Positions 1 through 8,444 are shown, numbered from the stretch's first letter. The stretch: 64,000 nucleotides of DNA from Bradyrhizobium sediminis (GCF_018736085.1 NZ_CP076134.1:4846501-4910500), one strand, 5' to 3'. Translations and numbers: made by a program. Notes: generated by a model not told the origin, from the letters alone.

Positions 1-1
1 C

Positions 2-571
2 GCGCAATACGGCTTTCTCGTCACCCATAACGAGTCGATCTCGATCGCGGATTACTTCACCGTTCGCGAGGGCAGCACCGTGATCTACCGCCCGACCTGC
101 CATTACGCCTATCACCCCGCCAACGACGCGGTGCTGTCGCTGCACGAGATCTTCGGCGCCACCGGCAAGATGCAGGAAAAATGGCACATCCTCGACGAGA
201 ACGAGATCGAGGACGGCATCGACGAACTCGGCGTGCTGCTCTACGGCCACGCCAAGAACGCCTATTGGTACGGCTCGCAGCTCTCGATCGAGGAGACCCG
301 GAAGATCGCGCCGTACCAGAACGCCACCGGGTTGCAGGTGTCCTCGGCGGTGCTCGCCGGCATGGTGTGGGCGCTGGAAAATCCCGGCGCCGGGATCGTC
401 GAGGCCGACGAGATGGATTTCCACCGCTGCCTCGAAATCCAGCGGCCCTATCTCGGACCGGTGAAGGGTTTCTACACCGACTGGACGCCGCTCTCCGACC
501 GGCCCGGCCTGTTCCCGGAAGACATCGACACGTCGGACCCCTGGCAGTTCAGGAACGTGCTGGTGCGTTGA
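2..571 (+). CDS. hss: Homospermidine synthase, C-terminal part (5' end outside window)
   Basis: This is an open frame entering from the left edge and ending at a TGA at 571; about 190 residues are visible. The sequence (YGFLVTHNESISI near the edge, then YHPANDAVLSLHEIFG and a C-terminal DWTPLSDRPGLFPEDIDTSD) is what I recognise from bacterial homospermidine synthases. These NAD-dependent cytoplasmic enzymes make sym-homospermidine from putrescine, a polyamine typical of Rhizobiales. The N-terminal Rossmann NAD-binding part lies outside the window. The next gene starts 165 bp downstream and looks independent. The family call is by recognition of sequence style, not by alignment. Confidence 0.85.
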   Translation, partial: AQYGFLVTHNESISIADYFTVREGSTVIYRPTCHYAYHPANDAVLSLHEIFGATGKMQEKWHILDENEIEDGIDELGVLLYGHAKNAYWYGSQLSIEETRKIAPYQNATGLQVSSAVLAGMVWALENPGAGIVEADEMDFHRCLEIQRPYLGPVKGFYTDWTPLSDRPGLFPEDIDTSDPWQFRNVLVR

Positions 572-735
572 GGCGCAGGGGCCAACCGTGAGACGCGCTG
601 ATGCGCATCTTGCGGCCCTCGTAACCGCGAATTAACCATCTTGCGTCATTCTGAAGAAAGTCTTCGTTTGCGAAGGCCTGGAGCCGTCGCCGCGGCAACG
701 TTTCGCGCGAGGGCTCCTTCAGAGGAGCGCCGACC

Positions 736-948
736 ATGCGCGCCATCATCGTCATCATCCTGTCGGCTGCGGCATTGGCTGCCTGCAAGCCCGACAATGA
801 CGTGACCGGCTCGATCGCCTGCGCCAGCAAGCTCTACAGCCCGTACAATCCCAAGGACATGAAGCAGTGCGTCGGCGCCTGCCTCGCCTGCGATCGCGGC
901 GTGACCAGCACCTGCTCGACGTCCTGCATGCTCAAGGGCGCGCGCTGA
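736..948 (+). CDS. Small Cys-rich lipoprotein, unknown function
   Basis: This 70-residue protein has a hydrophobic signal (residues 3-16) and a lipobox LAAC at residues 14-17, so it is probably lipidated at Cys17 and exported. The mature part holds six more cysteines (about 29, 45, 49, 52, 60, 64), enough for three disulfides in the periplasm. A GAGGGCTCCTTCAGAGGAG stretch sits just upstream and supplies an SD (AGAGGAG). No family is recognised. It stands alone between the homospermidine synthase gene and a convergent operon end. Confidence 0.65.
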   Translation: MRAIIVIILSAAALAACKPDNDVTGSIACASKLYSPYNPKDMKQCVGACLACDRGVTSTCSTSCMLKGAR

Positions 949-1001
949 CCGTCGGGCAATGGTTGGCGTCTCGGATCAGCCGCGGTGGCCCGATCGGACG
1001 G

Positions 1002-2021
1002 CTACAGCGCAAGCAACCCGGCATCGCCATCCTCGGCCGCAAACGCGAGTTGCGTGCCCTTGGCGTTCCAGGCCAGTGCTGCGACCTGGGCGCCGCCGTT
1101 CTTGCGCACCAGGATTTCCGCGCCGTCTTCCAGCCGCACCATCAGGATGGTGCCGTCGCTGTAGCCGGCGGCGAGGATGTCCTGCTTCGGATGGCAGGCG
1201 ACCATGGAAACCCGCGCCTTGAGCGGCGCCAGCATCGCGGGCTCCTTGCCCATCGGGCCATCCTTGCTGGCGAACGGCCACAGGATCACGGTATCGGCGC
1301 CCGAGGTCGCAAGCGCCTTGCCGCCGGCACTCCACGACATCGACCGCACGCGGCCGGGATAGCCGGTCATGCGCATATGCCTAGTGTCCGCCAGCCGCCA
1401 GCCATGCAGCGCCGGCTCGTGCATCGCCGTGACCAGGAACTTGTTGTCGGGACTGAACACCACGCCGAGATGCGAGCCCGCCCACTCCAGCACTTCCGGC
1501 TTCGCCGCCATGTTGGGAAACCACAGGGTGACGCCGTTGTAATGCGCGACCGCGAGCCGCAAACCCTTCGGCGCAAACGCCAGCCCGCCGACCGTGGAGG
1601 GCGCATCGAGTGATTTGTCCTCGCCTCTGCCGCTGCGGACGAAGGCGGTCTTGCCGGCCGACCACGCGAACGCGCCGTCGGGATGGACGGCGACATTGTC
1701 GATCCAGCGCCGTCTGGCGTCGGTCGCCAGCAGCGTTACCTCGCCCTTGCCGTCGAGCGCGACGAGCTTGCCGTCATCGCCGCCCATGACGATGCGCGCG
1801 CCGTCGGACGCCGCACACAGGATGCCGCCGCCATGGACCGCGACCGGCGAGACTTCGCCGTCGCCGCTGGCCAGGAAGACGTTTTCCTCGGCGCCGACAA
1901 AGGCGGCGCGCTCGCCGAGGAAATGCACCGAGGTGACGGGCGCGCCGATCCTGACCGGGCGCACCCGGTCGGTGACCGACACGATGGAAGCGGCATTGCT
2001 GCCGGGATCGAACTCTTTCAT
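1002..2021 (-). CDS. WD40-repeat beta-propeller protein coupled to a COG0523 GTPase
   Basis: This is a protein of 339 residues if it starts at the ATG at 2021, which overlaps the upstream stop as ATGA; an alternative start lies 15 bp upstream. It consists of about seven WD40-type blades (recurrent GA..V..GG.DG / A.SPD..../ S.S...W units) and has no signal peptide, so it should be cytoplasmic. WD40 propellers are scaffolds and give no catalytic clue. The ATGA overlap with the CobW-like GTPase implies translational coupling and a shared job, and it is the last gene of the zinc operon. Its role (partner, client or zinc-dependent target of the GTPase) is inference. Confidence 0.85.
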   Translation of the reverse strand: MKEFDPGSNAASIVSVTDRVRPVRIGAPVTSVHFLGERAAFVGAEENVFLASGDGEVSPVAVHGGGILCAASDGARIVMGGDDGKLVALDGKGEVTLLATDARRRWIDNVAVHPDGAFAWSAGKTAFVRSGRGEDKSLDAPSTVGGLAFAPKGLRLAVAHYNGVTLWFPNMAAKPEVLEWAGSHLGVVFSPDNKFLVTAMHEPALHGWRLADTRHMRMTGYPGRVRSMSWSAGGKALATSGADTVILWPFASKDGPMGKEPAMLAPLKARVSMVACHPKQDILAAGYSDGTILMVRLEDGAEILVRKNGGAQVAALAWNAKGTQLAFAAEDGDAGLLAL

Positions 2022-3067
2022 CACGTGGTGATACAACGCTCGAAGCCGTCACGGATGCTCTGCTCGGGCAATTCGCGCCCGATGAAGACGAGGCGGCTCT
2101 CGCGCGGCTCGCCCTCCTTCCAGGCGCGCTGGTGGTCGCCTTCCAGCATCATGTGCACGCCCTGGAACACGTAACGGTCGTCGTCGTCGCTGAAGGCGAG
2201 AATGCCCTTGGAGCGCAAGATCTTCTGGCCCTCGCTCGCGACGAGGTTCTGCAGCCACGGCATGAATTTGGTGGCGTCGAGCGGCTTGTCCGAGCGCAGC
2301 GACAGCGATTGCATGTCCTCGTCGTGATAGTGCTTGATGCCGCCATGGCCGTGATCGTGGTGATGGTCATGGCCGTGGTGATGATCGTGATCATGGTCGT
2401 GATCGTCGCCGGCCTGCAGGAATTCCGGCTCGAGCTCGAGGATGCGGTCGAGATCGAACGCGCCGCGCTCCAGCACGTCCGACAGTGCGACCTGGCAGCG
2501 CTCGGTGCGATGCAGCTTGGCGTAGGGGTTGATGGCGCGGATCCGGGCCTCGACCTCGGCAAGTTCCGCCTTGCTGACGAGATCGGTCTTGTTGAGCACG
2601 ATGACGTCAGCGAACGCGATCTGGTTCTTGGCTTCCGGCGCGTCCTTCAGCCGCTCGGCCAGCCATTTGGCGTCGGCGACCGTCACCACCGCGTCGAGCC
2701 GGGCGTTGTTCTGCACGTCCTCGTCAACGAAGAAGGTCTGCGCCACCGGCGCCGGATCGGCGAGGCCCGTGGTCTCGACGATGATGGCGTCGAACTTGCC
2801 CTTGCGCTTCATCAGCCCGTCGAGGATGCGCACGAGGTCGCCGCGCACGGTGCAGCAGACGCAGCCATTGTTCATCTCGAACACTTCTTCGTCGGCGCCG
2901 ATGATCAGGTCGTTGTCGATGCCGATCTCGCCGAATTCGTTGACGATGACGGCGTATTTCTTGCCGTGGTTTTCCGACAGAATGCGGTTGAGAAGGGTGG
3001 TCTTGCCGGCGCCGAGATAGCCCGTCAGCACGGTCACGGGAATTTTTGGAGAAGAAGGTTCAGCCAT
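2021..3067 (-). CDS. COG0523 (CobW/ZNG1-like) GTPase, putative zinc metallochaperone
   Basis: This is a GTPase of 348 residues starting at the ATG at 3067, behind a GGAG six to seven bases upstream; a GTG two codons earlier is less likely. The P-loop GYLGAGKTT is at about residues 16-24. The family-defining metal motif CVCC is at about 69-72 (NNGCVCC), ETTGLADP is the switch region, and NKTD gives guanine specificity. A His/Asp-rich linker around residues 225-255 carries more than fifteen histidines, typical of zinc-handling members. COG0523 proteins deliver metal to client apoproteins using GTP hydrolysis. Its place after znuCBA makes zinc the likely metal. Confidence 0.92.
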   Translation of the reverse strand: MAEPSSPKIPVTVLTGYLGAGKTTLLNRILSENHGKKYAVIVNEFGEIGIDNDLIIGADEEVFEMNNGCVCCTVRGDLVRILDGLMKRKGKFDAIIVETTGLADPAPVAQTFFVDEDVQNNARLDAVVTVADAKWLAERLKDAPEAKNQIAFADVIVLNKTDLVSKAELAEVEARIRAINPYAKLHRTERCQVALSDVLERGAFDLDRILELEPEFLQAGDDHDHDHDHHHGHDHHHDHGHGGIKHYHDEDMQSLSLRSDKPLDATKFMPWLQNLVASEGQKILRSKGILAFSDDDDRYVFQGVHMMLEGDHQRAWKEGEPRESRLVFIGRELPEQSIRDGFERCITT

Positions 3068-3128
3068 AGTCACTCCGGAAAGGCGGTATTTGCGCGGGGG
3101 CTGCGCCGGCAGCAGGGAGGCCCCTGCC

Positions 3129-4004
3129 CTAATTGGCGAGCGCGCTGGTCAGGGCCTTTATATTGTGCCTGACCATCTCAATGTAAGTGGGGGCATCGCC
3201 CTTTTCGCCCGTCAAACTGTCGGAATAGAGCGTTCCGCCGACTTTGGCGCCGGTCTCGGCCGATATCCGCCCGATCAGCCTGGCATCGCTGATATTTTCC
3301 AGAAACACCGCCGGGATTTTCTGGGTCCTGATCTGGGTGATGATGCGGGCGATATCGCGGGCGCTGGCCTCGGATTCGGTGGAGACGCCGAGCGGCGCGA
3401 TGAAGGCGATGCCATAGCTCGAGGCGAGATAGCCGAAGGCGTCGTGGGTCGAGATCACCTTGCGGCGCGCCGCCGGAATCTGCGCCACCGCTTCCCTCAC
3501 CTCGCGGTCGAGCGCATCGAGTTTCGCCAGATAGGCGGTCGCATTGGCGCGATAACCCTCGGCGCCCGCGGGGTCGGCGGCGGCAAGCGCGGCGCTGATA
3601 TTGGCGACATAGGTTTTCGCGTTGGCGACCGATTGCCACGCATGCGGATCGGCATCGGAGCCGAGCTTGCGCGGCGCGATGCCGTCGGTCGCGGCGATGA
3701 TCCTTGCCTTGCCGCCCGCGGATTGCACCAGCCGCGGCAGCCATCCCTCCAGCCCGAGGCCGTTGACGATGACGAGCCTGGCGTCGGCGATCTTCTTCGC
3801 ATCCGCCGGCGTCGGAGAATAGACATGGACATCGCTGTTGGGGCCGACCAGCGTCGTGACATTGACGCGATCACCCCCGACGTTGCGCACGAAATCGCCG
3901 AGGATCGAGAAGGAGGCGACGACGTTGAGGCGCTCCTGCGCACGCGCGGGGGCGACCGCCGCTATCAGCATCAAACAGGCGAACAAGAATTGAAAACGCC
4001 GCAT
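3129..4004 (-). CDS. znuA: Zinc (possibly Mn) ABC transporter substrate-binding protein
   Basis: This 291-residue periplasmic binding protein has a signal peptide (residues 1-23, cleavage after ARA). Metal-ligand motifs of the TroA/ZnuA cluster A-I family are visible: NSDVHVYSPTP (His about 59), DPHAWQS, STHDAF and a C-terminal LYSDSL aspartate. The long His-rich loop of many ZnuA proteins is absent, so manganese cannot be excluded from the protein alone. The Zur-like operator of the operon favours zinc. It starts 10 bp after the permease stop and is followed by the COG0523 GTPase gene. Confidence 0.9.
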   Translation of the reverse strand: MRRFQFLFACLMLIAAVAPARAQERLNVVASFSILGDFVRNVGGDRVNVTTLVGPNSDVHVYSPTPADAKKIADARLVIVNGLGLEGWLPRLVQSAGGKARIIAATDGIAPRKLGSDADPHAWQSVANAKTYVANISAALAAADPAGAEGYRANATAYLAKLDALDREVREAVAQIPAARRKVISTHDAFGYLASSYGIAFIAPLGVSTESEASARDIARIITQIRTQKIPAVFLENISDARLIGRISAETGAKVGGTLYSDSLTGEKGDAPTYIEMVRHNIKALTSALAN

Positions 4005-4014
4005 CGGTTCGCCG

Positions 4015-4887
4015 CTATGCCTCGAGATGCTTGCCGGGAAACAGCTGCCTCACCATGCCGCTGACGCTGCCGAACAGCACCGAGACGACATAGAGCACCG
4101 CGGCCACCAGAATGATCGCCGGGCCGGAGGGAATGCGGGTCTGGAACGACAGCACCAGCCCCGCATAGCCGGAGACGACGGCGCTCGCGACCGCGATGCA
4201 GATCATGCCGGTGATGTCGCGCGACCAGAACCGCGCGATGCCGGCGGGCAGGATCATCAGCCCGACCGCGAGCAGGGTGCCGAGCGCGTGAAAGCCGTTG
4301 ACCAGATTGACCACGACCAGCGCGAGAAACGCCAGATGCGCCGGAGCGCCGGCCCGGCTGACGGTGCGCAGGAACACCGGGTCGACGCATTCGATCACCA
4401 GCGGGCGATAGATCACCGCCAGCACCACGAGCGTGATGGTGGCGTTGAAGGCGATCACCAGCAACGTCTGGTCGTCCATCGCAAGGATATTGCCGAACAG
4501 CACGTGCAGCAGGTCGATATTGGTGCCCTTGATCGAGACAATAGTCACGCCTGTAGCCAGCGACACCAGGTAGAAGGTGGCGAGCGAGGCGTCTTCCTTC
4601 AATTCGGTGGTGCGCGCGACCAAGCCTGCCAGGATCGCCACCGTGAAGCCCGCGATCATGCCGCCGAACGTCATCGCAAACAGATTGAGGCCCGACAGCA
4701 AAAAGCCGATCGCAGCCCCCGGCAGGATGGCGTGCGCCATGGCGTCGCCGACCAGGCTCATCCGCCGCAGCATCAGGAACACGCCGATCGGCGCGGCGCC
4801 CAGCGCAAGCGCGATCACGGCCGCCAGCGCCCGGCGCATGAATTCGAATTCGGTGAAGGGCGCGACCAGCGCGTCATAGATCGCCAC
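4015..4887 (-). CDS. znuB: Zinc ABC transporter permease
   Basis: This is a permease of 290 residues with a GTG start at 4887, two bases after the ATPase stop; the longer upstream frame reads through the ATPase gene and is Arg-rich shadow sequence. It is an ABC-3 family permease with about eight to nine hydrophobic segments, a conserved LRRMSLVGDAMAHAILPG loop near the N-terminus and RIPSGPAIIL near the C-terminus. It forms the inner-membrane channel with ZnuC and receives metal from ZnuA. It is tightly packed in the operon. Confidence 0.92.
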   Translation of the reverse strand: MAIYDALVAPFTEFEFMRRALAAVIALALGAAPIGVFLMLRRMSLVGDAMAHAILPGAAIGFLLSGLNLFAMTFGGMIAGFTVAILAGLVARTTELKEDASLATFYLVSLATGVTIVSIKGTNIDLLHVLFGNILAMDDQTLLVIAFNATITLVVLAVIYRPLVIECVDPVFLRTVSRAGAPAHLAFLALVVVNLVNGFHALGTLLAVGLMILPAGIARFWSRDITGMICIAVASAVVSGYAGLVLSFQTRIPSGPAIILVAAVLYVVSVLFGSVSGMVRQLFPGKHLEA

Positions 4888-4889
4888 GG

Positions 4890-5648
4890 TCAGGCCGCCC
4901 GCGACGGCATGTCGTCGACGGCGCAAGCCGCCGCGCTGTCGTCGAACGCTTCGCACATCCGGCGGGCCTCGCTGAGATTCGCCGCGGTCAGCACCTCGGC
5001 GGTCGGCCCCCACGCCACCGGGCCGCGCGCCAGCAGCAGGGTTTCCGGAAAATGGGCGCGCACCAGATCCATGTCATGCAGCGCCGCCAGCACGGTGCGC
5101 CCCTCGGCGTGCCAGCGCCGCACCAGATCGAGCAGGTCGGCCGAAGTCCTGGTGTCGATGGCGTTGAAGGGCTCGTCGAGCACGATCAGCCGCGCGTCCT
5201 GCAGCAGCACCCGCGCGAACAGCATGCGCTGCATCTGCCCGCCCGACAGCGTGCCGATCGGGCGGTTCTCGAAACCGTTGAGGCCGACGGCGGCGAGCGC
5301 TTGCGCAATCTTGTCGCGCGCCGATTTACCCATGCCGCCGAAGAATCCGGTGCTGCGCCACAGTCCGGTGCCGACGAAATCGTACACCGAGATCGGAAAG
5401 CTGCGGTCGATATCGGCGGTCTGCGGCAGATAGGCGATATCGCGGACGTTGAGATTGCCAAGGGAGATAGAGCCCGCCAGCGGCTTGAGGATGCCGACCA
5501 GCCCTCGAAGCAGCGTCGACTTGCCGGCGCCGTTGGGACCGACGAGCGCGAGCAACGCGCCGGAGGCGACCTCGCCGTCGAGGTGGTGCACGGCCGGGTG
5601 CCGGTCGTAGCCGAGCGTGACGTCGCGGAATTTGAGCTGCGCGGCCAT
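4890..5648 (-). CDS. znuC: Zinc ABC transporter ATP-binding protein
   Basis: This is an ATPase of 252 residues from the ATG at 5648, preceded by GAGGTGAGC. It has Walker A GPNGAGKST, Q-loop YLPQ, ABC signature LSGGQMQR and Walker B LIVLDEPF followed by the D-loop and LHD switch histidine. It energises the ZnuB permease. It starts two bases after the stop of the His-rich microprotein, so the two are probably translated from one message. Confidence 0.93.
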   Translation of the reverse strand: MAAQLKFRDVTLGYDRHPAVHHLDGEVASGALLALVGPNGAGKSTLLRGLVGILKPLAGSISLGNLNVRDIAYLPQTADIDRSFPISVYDFVGTGLWRSTGFFGGMGKSARDKIAQALAAVGLNGFENRPIGTLSGGQMQRMLFARVLLQDARLIVLDEPFNAIDTRTSADLLDLVRRWHAEGRTVLAALHDMDLVRAHFPETLLLARGPVAWGPTAEVLTAANLSEARRMCEAFDDSAAACAVDDMPSRAA

Positions 5649-5650
5649 GC

Positions 5651-5839
5651 TCACCTCATCGCCAACAGCACGACGGCCCACAGGACGGCGCTGACCGCGA
5701 GCGCCGCACCAAGCCGCGCCATCACGGTCATGCGCAGGATCGACCAGGGTGCGGCCTGCGCCGGATGCGGGGACGACGGCCCGTGGCTGTGGGCGTGGTC
5801 ATGGCTATGGTCATGGTTGTGGGAATGGGAAGGAACCAT
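5651..5839 (-). CDS. His-rich single-span membrane microprotein, first gene of zinc operon
   Basis: This is a 62-residue protein. Residues 4-25 are dominated by HSHNHDHSHDHAHSH-type repeats (nine His in about 16 residues), followed by a Pro-rich hinge and one hydrophobic segment (about 41-60). The layout suggests a metal-binding tail attached to the inner membrane. It lies immediately after the Zur-like operator and two bases before znuC. I see no good SD, and the -10-like box ends only about 14 bases before the ATG, so the message may be nearly leaderless. No family is recognised. Zinc buffering or feeding ZnuBC is an inference from composition and position. Confidence 0.7.
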   Translation of the reverse strand: MVPSHSHNHDHSHDHAHSHGPSSPHPAQAAPWSILRMTVMARLGAALAVSAVLWAVVLLAMR

Positions 5840-5842
5840 AGC

Positions 5843-5865
5843 GAAATGTTATATTATAACATAAC
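5843..5865 (-). promoter_or_regulatory. Zur-like operator overlapping the zinc operon promoter
   Basis: Positions 5846-5862 read atgttatattataacat, a perfect 8+1+8 palindrome of the GTTATA-n-TATAAC type known for alphaproteobacterial Zur boxes. On the minus strand it contains TATAAT (5858-5853), a consensus -10 element, so repressor binding would block RNA polymerase directly. The His-rich microprotein ATG is 7 bp downstream. Zur assignment follows from motif shape and the downstream zinc uptake genes. Confidence 0.85.
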
Positions 5866-5892
5866 GGATGTCCATGGAGCCGGTTTCAGTCC

Positions 5893-6393
5893 TCAAGGCT
5901 TCCCGATCGCCATCGCGATGGCCGCGGCCAGCAACGGGAACGGCAGCGACACCGCCGCGCGGAACCAGACGAAGCGGGCCGGCATAAACGGGATTTCCCA
6001 GAGAATCAGCCGCTGGAAGGCGAACAGCGCCCAGGCGACGACATAGGCGATGACCTGCGGCGCGCCGCCGCCGGCCTTCAGGGCCACCGCGCCGAGCGAG
6101 AAGCCGATCACCGGGCCGCCCGGCGTCGCGGCGCCCGCGACGGTCGCGGTGAGCACGCCGAGCCAGCCGCTGTCAGGCCCGAACCAGCCGGTGATGACCT
6201 CCTGGGGCAGCACCGCCGCGATATAGCCGGCGCCGATCACGCCGAGCGCGATGCGCGGCACGATGTTGATGAAGTCCATGGAGCCTTCGCGCGCCGCCGC
6301 CGTCAGCACCGTGCGGCCGCGCTGCCAGACCATGAAGCCGAGCACCGCAACCGAGCCCCACAAACTGATGTCGATGATCAGGGCGGCGGTCAT
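5893..6393 (-). CDS. Half-size permease, second subunit (ArsP_1/DUF318-like)
   Basis: This 166-residue hydrophobic protein starts with the ATG at 6393, which overlaps the upstream stop (ATGA). It has about five membrane segments and a core GP(D)SG...PGGP...W.L...R.ILWEIP that repeats, in diverged form, the core of its upstream neighbour. It resembles one half of the COG0701 predicted permeases. The substrate is unknown. It ends only about 27 bp before the Zur-like box, so read-through into the zinc operon is possible. Confidence 0.75.
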   Translation of the reverse strand: MTAALIIDISLWGSVAVLGFMVWQRGRTVLTAAAREGSMDFINIVPRIALGVIGAGYIAAVLPQEVITGWFGPDSGWLGVLTATVAGAATPGGPVIGFSLGAVALKAGGGAPQVIAYVVAWALFAFQRLILWEIPFMPARFVWFRAAVSLPFPLLAAAIAMAIGKP

Positions 6394-6995
6394 GATGGCG
6401 GCGCGCCCTTCGGATACATCCTGATATAGACGAAGCGGCCGAGCGCGCCGGCCAGCACCGGGATCGGCAGCGAGATCGCGATCCGCCACAGCGTGAAGTC
6501 GGTGCCCAGAATCGGCAATTCCCAGGAAATCGCCCGGCCATAGCCGAGCAGCGTCCAGCTCACCACCATCGCGATGATGGCGCCGAAATCGGCGCCGACG
6601 GTGAGCAGCGCCGCCGCCACCGGATAGGCGGTGAACGGTCCGCCCGGCAGGATGGCGCCGAACGCGGTCCCGATCAGCAATCCCTTCAGGCCGGAGTTGG
6701 GCCCGAGCGATCGCGACACTTTCTCGTGCGGCAATATCTCGGCGAGGAACGCGCCGAGCAGGCAGCCCGCCAGCACGCGCGGCAGGATGCCGCCGAACAG
6801 CTCGAGATCGCTGGTCAGGATTTCGGTGACGCCGTGGATGCCATCGCGCCTCCAGACCAGCACCACGCTGACCGCGACCAGCACCGCGATCACGATCATC
6901 GACCAGCCGATCGGCTTGCGGACGCGTCCGGCGCGCGGCTCTGAGTCCGCGGCGTCGTCGGCGGGCGCCGGGTCTTTCAGGGGTGATTCTGACAA
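6390..6995 (-). CDS. Half-size permease, first subunit (ArsP_1/DUF318-like)
   Basis: This is a 201-residue protein. A polar N-terminal tail (about 1-28) is followed by about five membrane segments. Its core LGPNSG...GAILPGGPFTAYP...SWTLLGYGR..SWELP parallels the downstream subunit, suggesting that the two proteins together form one two-repeat COG0701-type permease. The upstream-most start is a TTG at 6995 without a convincing SD, so the exact N-terminus is uncertain. The transported compound is unknown; the neighbourhood is metal uptake. Confidence 0.72.
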   Translation of the reverse strand: MSESPLKDPAPADDAADSEPRAGRVRKPIGWSMIVIAVLVAVSVVLVWRRDGIHGVTEILTSDLELFGGILPRVLAGCLLGAFLAEILPHEKVSRSLGPNSGLKGLLIGTAFGAILPGGPFTAYPVAAALLTVGADFGAIIAMVVSWTLLGYGRAISWELPILGTDFTLWRIAISLPIPVLAGALGRFVYIRMYPKGAPPS

Positions 6996-7110
6996 GGCAA
7001 TCGGTCTGGGGGGTGAAGCGGCTGATCCTGCTTAGTCGCGCCGGCACAGCGAATCAAACGGAACAGTGACGAAACCCATGCGCGCCTGATGAAGGCCCAT
7101 GCGGGATTGT

Positions 7111-7485
7111 TCACGCCAGATGGCGGACCAGCGCGAGGCCGGCGAACAGGCCGGCGATCGACAACAGCACCGAGCCCAGCACGTAGAACAGCGCCGATCC
7201 GATCTCGCCCCGCTCGTAGAGCAGCGCAGTATCGAGCGAGAACGCCGAGAAGGTGGTGTAGCCGCCGAGAATGCCGGTCATCAGGAACAGCCGCCAGGGC
7301 TGCGAAGCTTCGCCCTTGAAGGCGAGGTAGCCGGCGATCAGCCCCATCACGAGGGAGCCCGAGACATTGATGATGAAGGTGCCCCAGGGAAACGCCGTGC
7401 CGAGCCCGCGCGCGCAGACCACGTTGACGAAATGGCGCAGCGACGCGCCAAGCCCGCCGCCGACAAAAACCAGAAGATAGTTCAT
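7111..7485 (-). CDS. crcB: Fluoride efflux channel CrcB/Fluc
   Basis: This 124-residue protein starts at the ATG at 7485, the usual length for a Fluc subunit. Four membrane segments are visible, with GGLGASLRH near the start, INVSGSLVMG and GGYTTFSAFSLD, which hold the pore Asn and Phe/Ser residues of the family. Fluc proteins form antiparallel dimers that export fluoride. No fluoride riboswitch-like element was seen upstream. It is monocistronic on the minus strand after the sodB terminator region. Confidence 0.92.
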   Translation of the reverse strand: MNYLLVFVGGGLGASLRHFVNVVCARGLGTAFPWGTFIINVSGSLVMGLIAGYLAFKGEASQPWRLFLMTGILGGYTTFSAFSLDTALLYERGEIGSALFYVLGSVLLSIAGLFAGLALVRHLA

Positions 7486-7579
7486 CGCAAGCTTTCCAAG
7501 GATCCGGGCACCGGCATCACAGGTTTTGCCGCAAGGCCGCGGTCCCCGCAAGGATCACGGGATGCCTGCGCAAACGAAA

Positions 7580-7604
7580 GGGCGGCAGCGCGATGCTGCC
7601 GCCC
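7580..7604 (-). terminator. Hairpin downstream of sodB
   Basis: GGGCGGCAGC and GCTGCCGCCC form a 10-bp GC stem around a 5-base loop, followed on the minus strand by TTTCGTTT. This fits a weak Rho-independent terminator for the sodB transcript. Confidence 0.5.
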
Positions 7605-7617
7605 CGGGAAGATTCCG

Positions 7618-7725
7618 TCATTCCGGGGCGCGCCGGAGGCGCGAACCCGGAATCTCGACCTTGTCTTGCAACTCTCGATCACTTCGAGATTCCGGGTTCG
7701 ATGCTGCGCATCGCCCCGGAATGAC
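7618..7725. repeat. REP-like long palindrome (CATTCCGGGG family)
   Basis: The arms cattccggggcg / cgccccggaatg and gaacccggaatctcga / cgagattccgggttc form a nested inverted repeat of about 108 bp in the sodB-crcB gap. It resembles the intergenic palindromes common in Bradyrhizobium. Only one copy of this family is in the window. Confidence 0.75.
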
Positions 7726-7736
7726 AGTGGTTAGTC

Positions 7737-8333
7737 TCACGCCTTCGAGAACAGCTGGTCGACATATTCCCAGTTCACCAGATGATCGACGAACGCCTTG
7801 AGATAGTCCGGGCGGCGGTTGCGATAATCGATGTAATAGGAGTGCTCCCAGACGTCGACGCCGAGGATCGGAGTGGCGCCATGCACCAGCGGGTTTTCGC
7901 CGTTCGGGGTCTTGGAGATTTCGAGCTTGCCGTTCTTGACCGACAGCCATGCCCAGCCCGAGCCGAACTGGCCGACGCCGGCGGCGGCGAAATCGGTCTT
8001 GAACTTCTCCAGCCCGCCGAGGTCCTCGTTGATCTTCTTTTCCAGACGGCCCGGCAGTTTGCTGCCGCCGCCATTGGGCTTCATCCAGTTCCAGAAATGC
8101 AGGTGGTTGTAGTGCTGGCCGGCATTGTTGAACAGCGGCACATTCTTGCCGAACGAGCCCTTGACGATCTCCTCGAGAGACTTGCCCTCGAATTCGGTGC
8201 CCTTCAGCAGATTGTTGCCGTTGGTCACATAGGCCTGATGATGCTTGTCGTGATGGTATTCCAGCGTTTCCTGCGACATATGAGGAGCAAGCGCGTCATA
8301 GGCATAAGGAAGGTTGGGAAGCGTGAAGGTCAT
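7737..8333 (-). CDS. sodB: Superoxide dismutase, Fe-type
   Basis: This 198-residue protein dismutates superoxide in the cytoplasm. Metal ligands can be placed at His27 (EYHHDKHH), His77 (YNHLHFW), Asp160 and His164 (DVWEHSYY). Gln73, four residues before His77, is the position and residue usual for Fe-SOD (Mn-SOD puts its Gln after the GSGW region), which favours iron. The length is normal. It is divergent from the GNAT gene. Confidence 0.93.
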   Translation of the reverse strand: MTFTLPNLPYAYDALAPHMSQETLEYHHDKHHQAYVTNGNNLLKGTEFEGKSLEEIVKGSFGKNVPLFNNAGQHYNHLHFWNWMKPNGGGSKLPGRLEKKINEDLGGLEKFKTDFAAAGVGQFGSGWAWLSVKNGKLEISKTPNGENPLVHGATPILGVDVWEHSYYIDYRNRRPDYLKAFVDHLVNWEYVDQLFSKA

Positions 8334-8444
8334 GGGATGATGTCCGCAATGATGGGAGACGTGACTTAACGGGACCCCTTATAGAAGGTTCCATCGATCT
8401 TAAACACAGCAAATTGGGTCCGGGCAGCGCAGGGATTGAGCACA

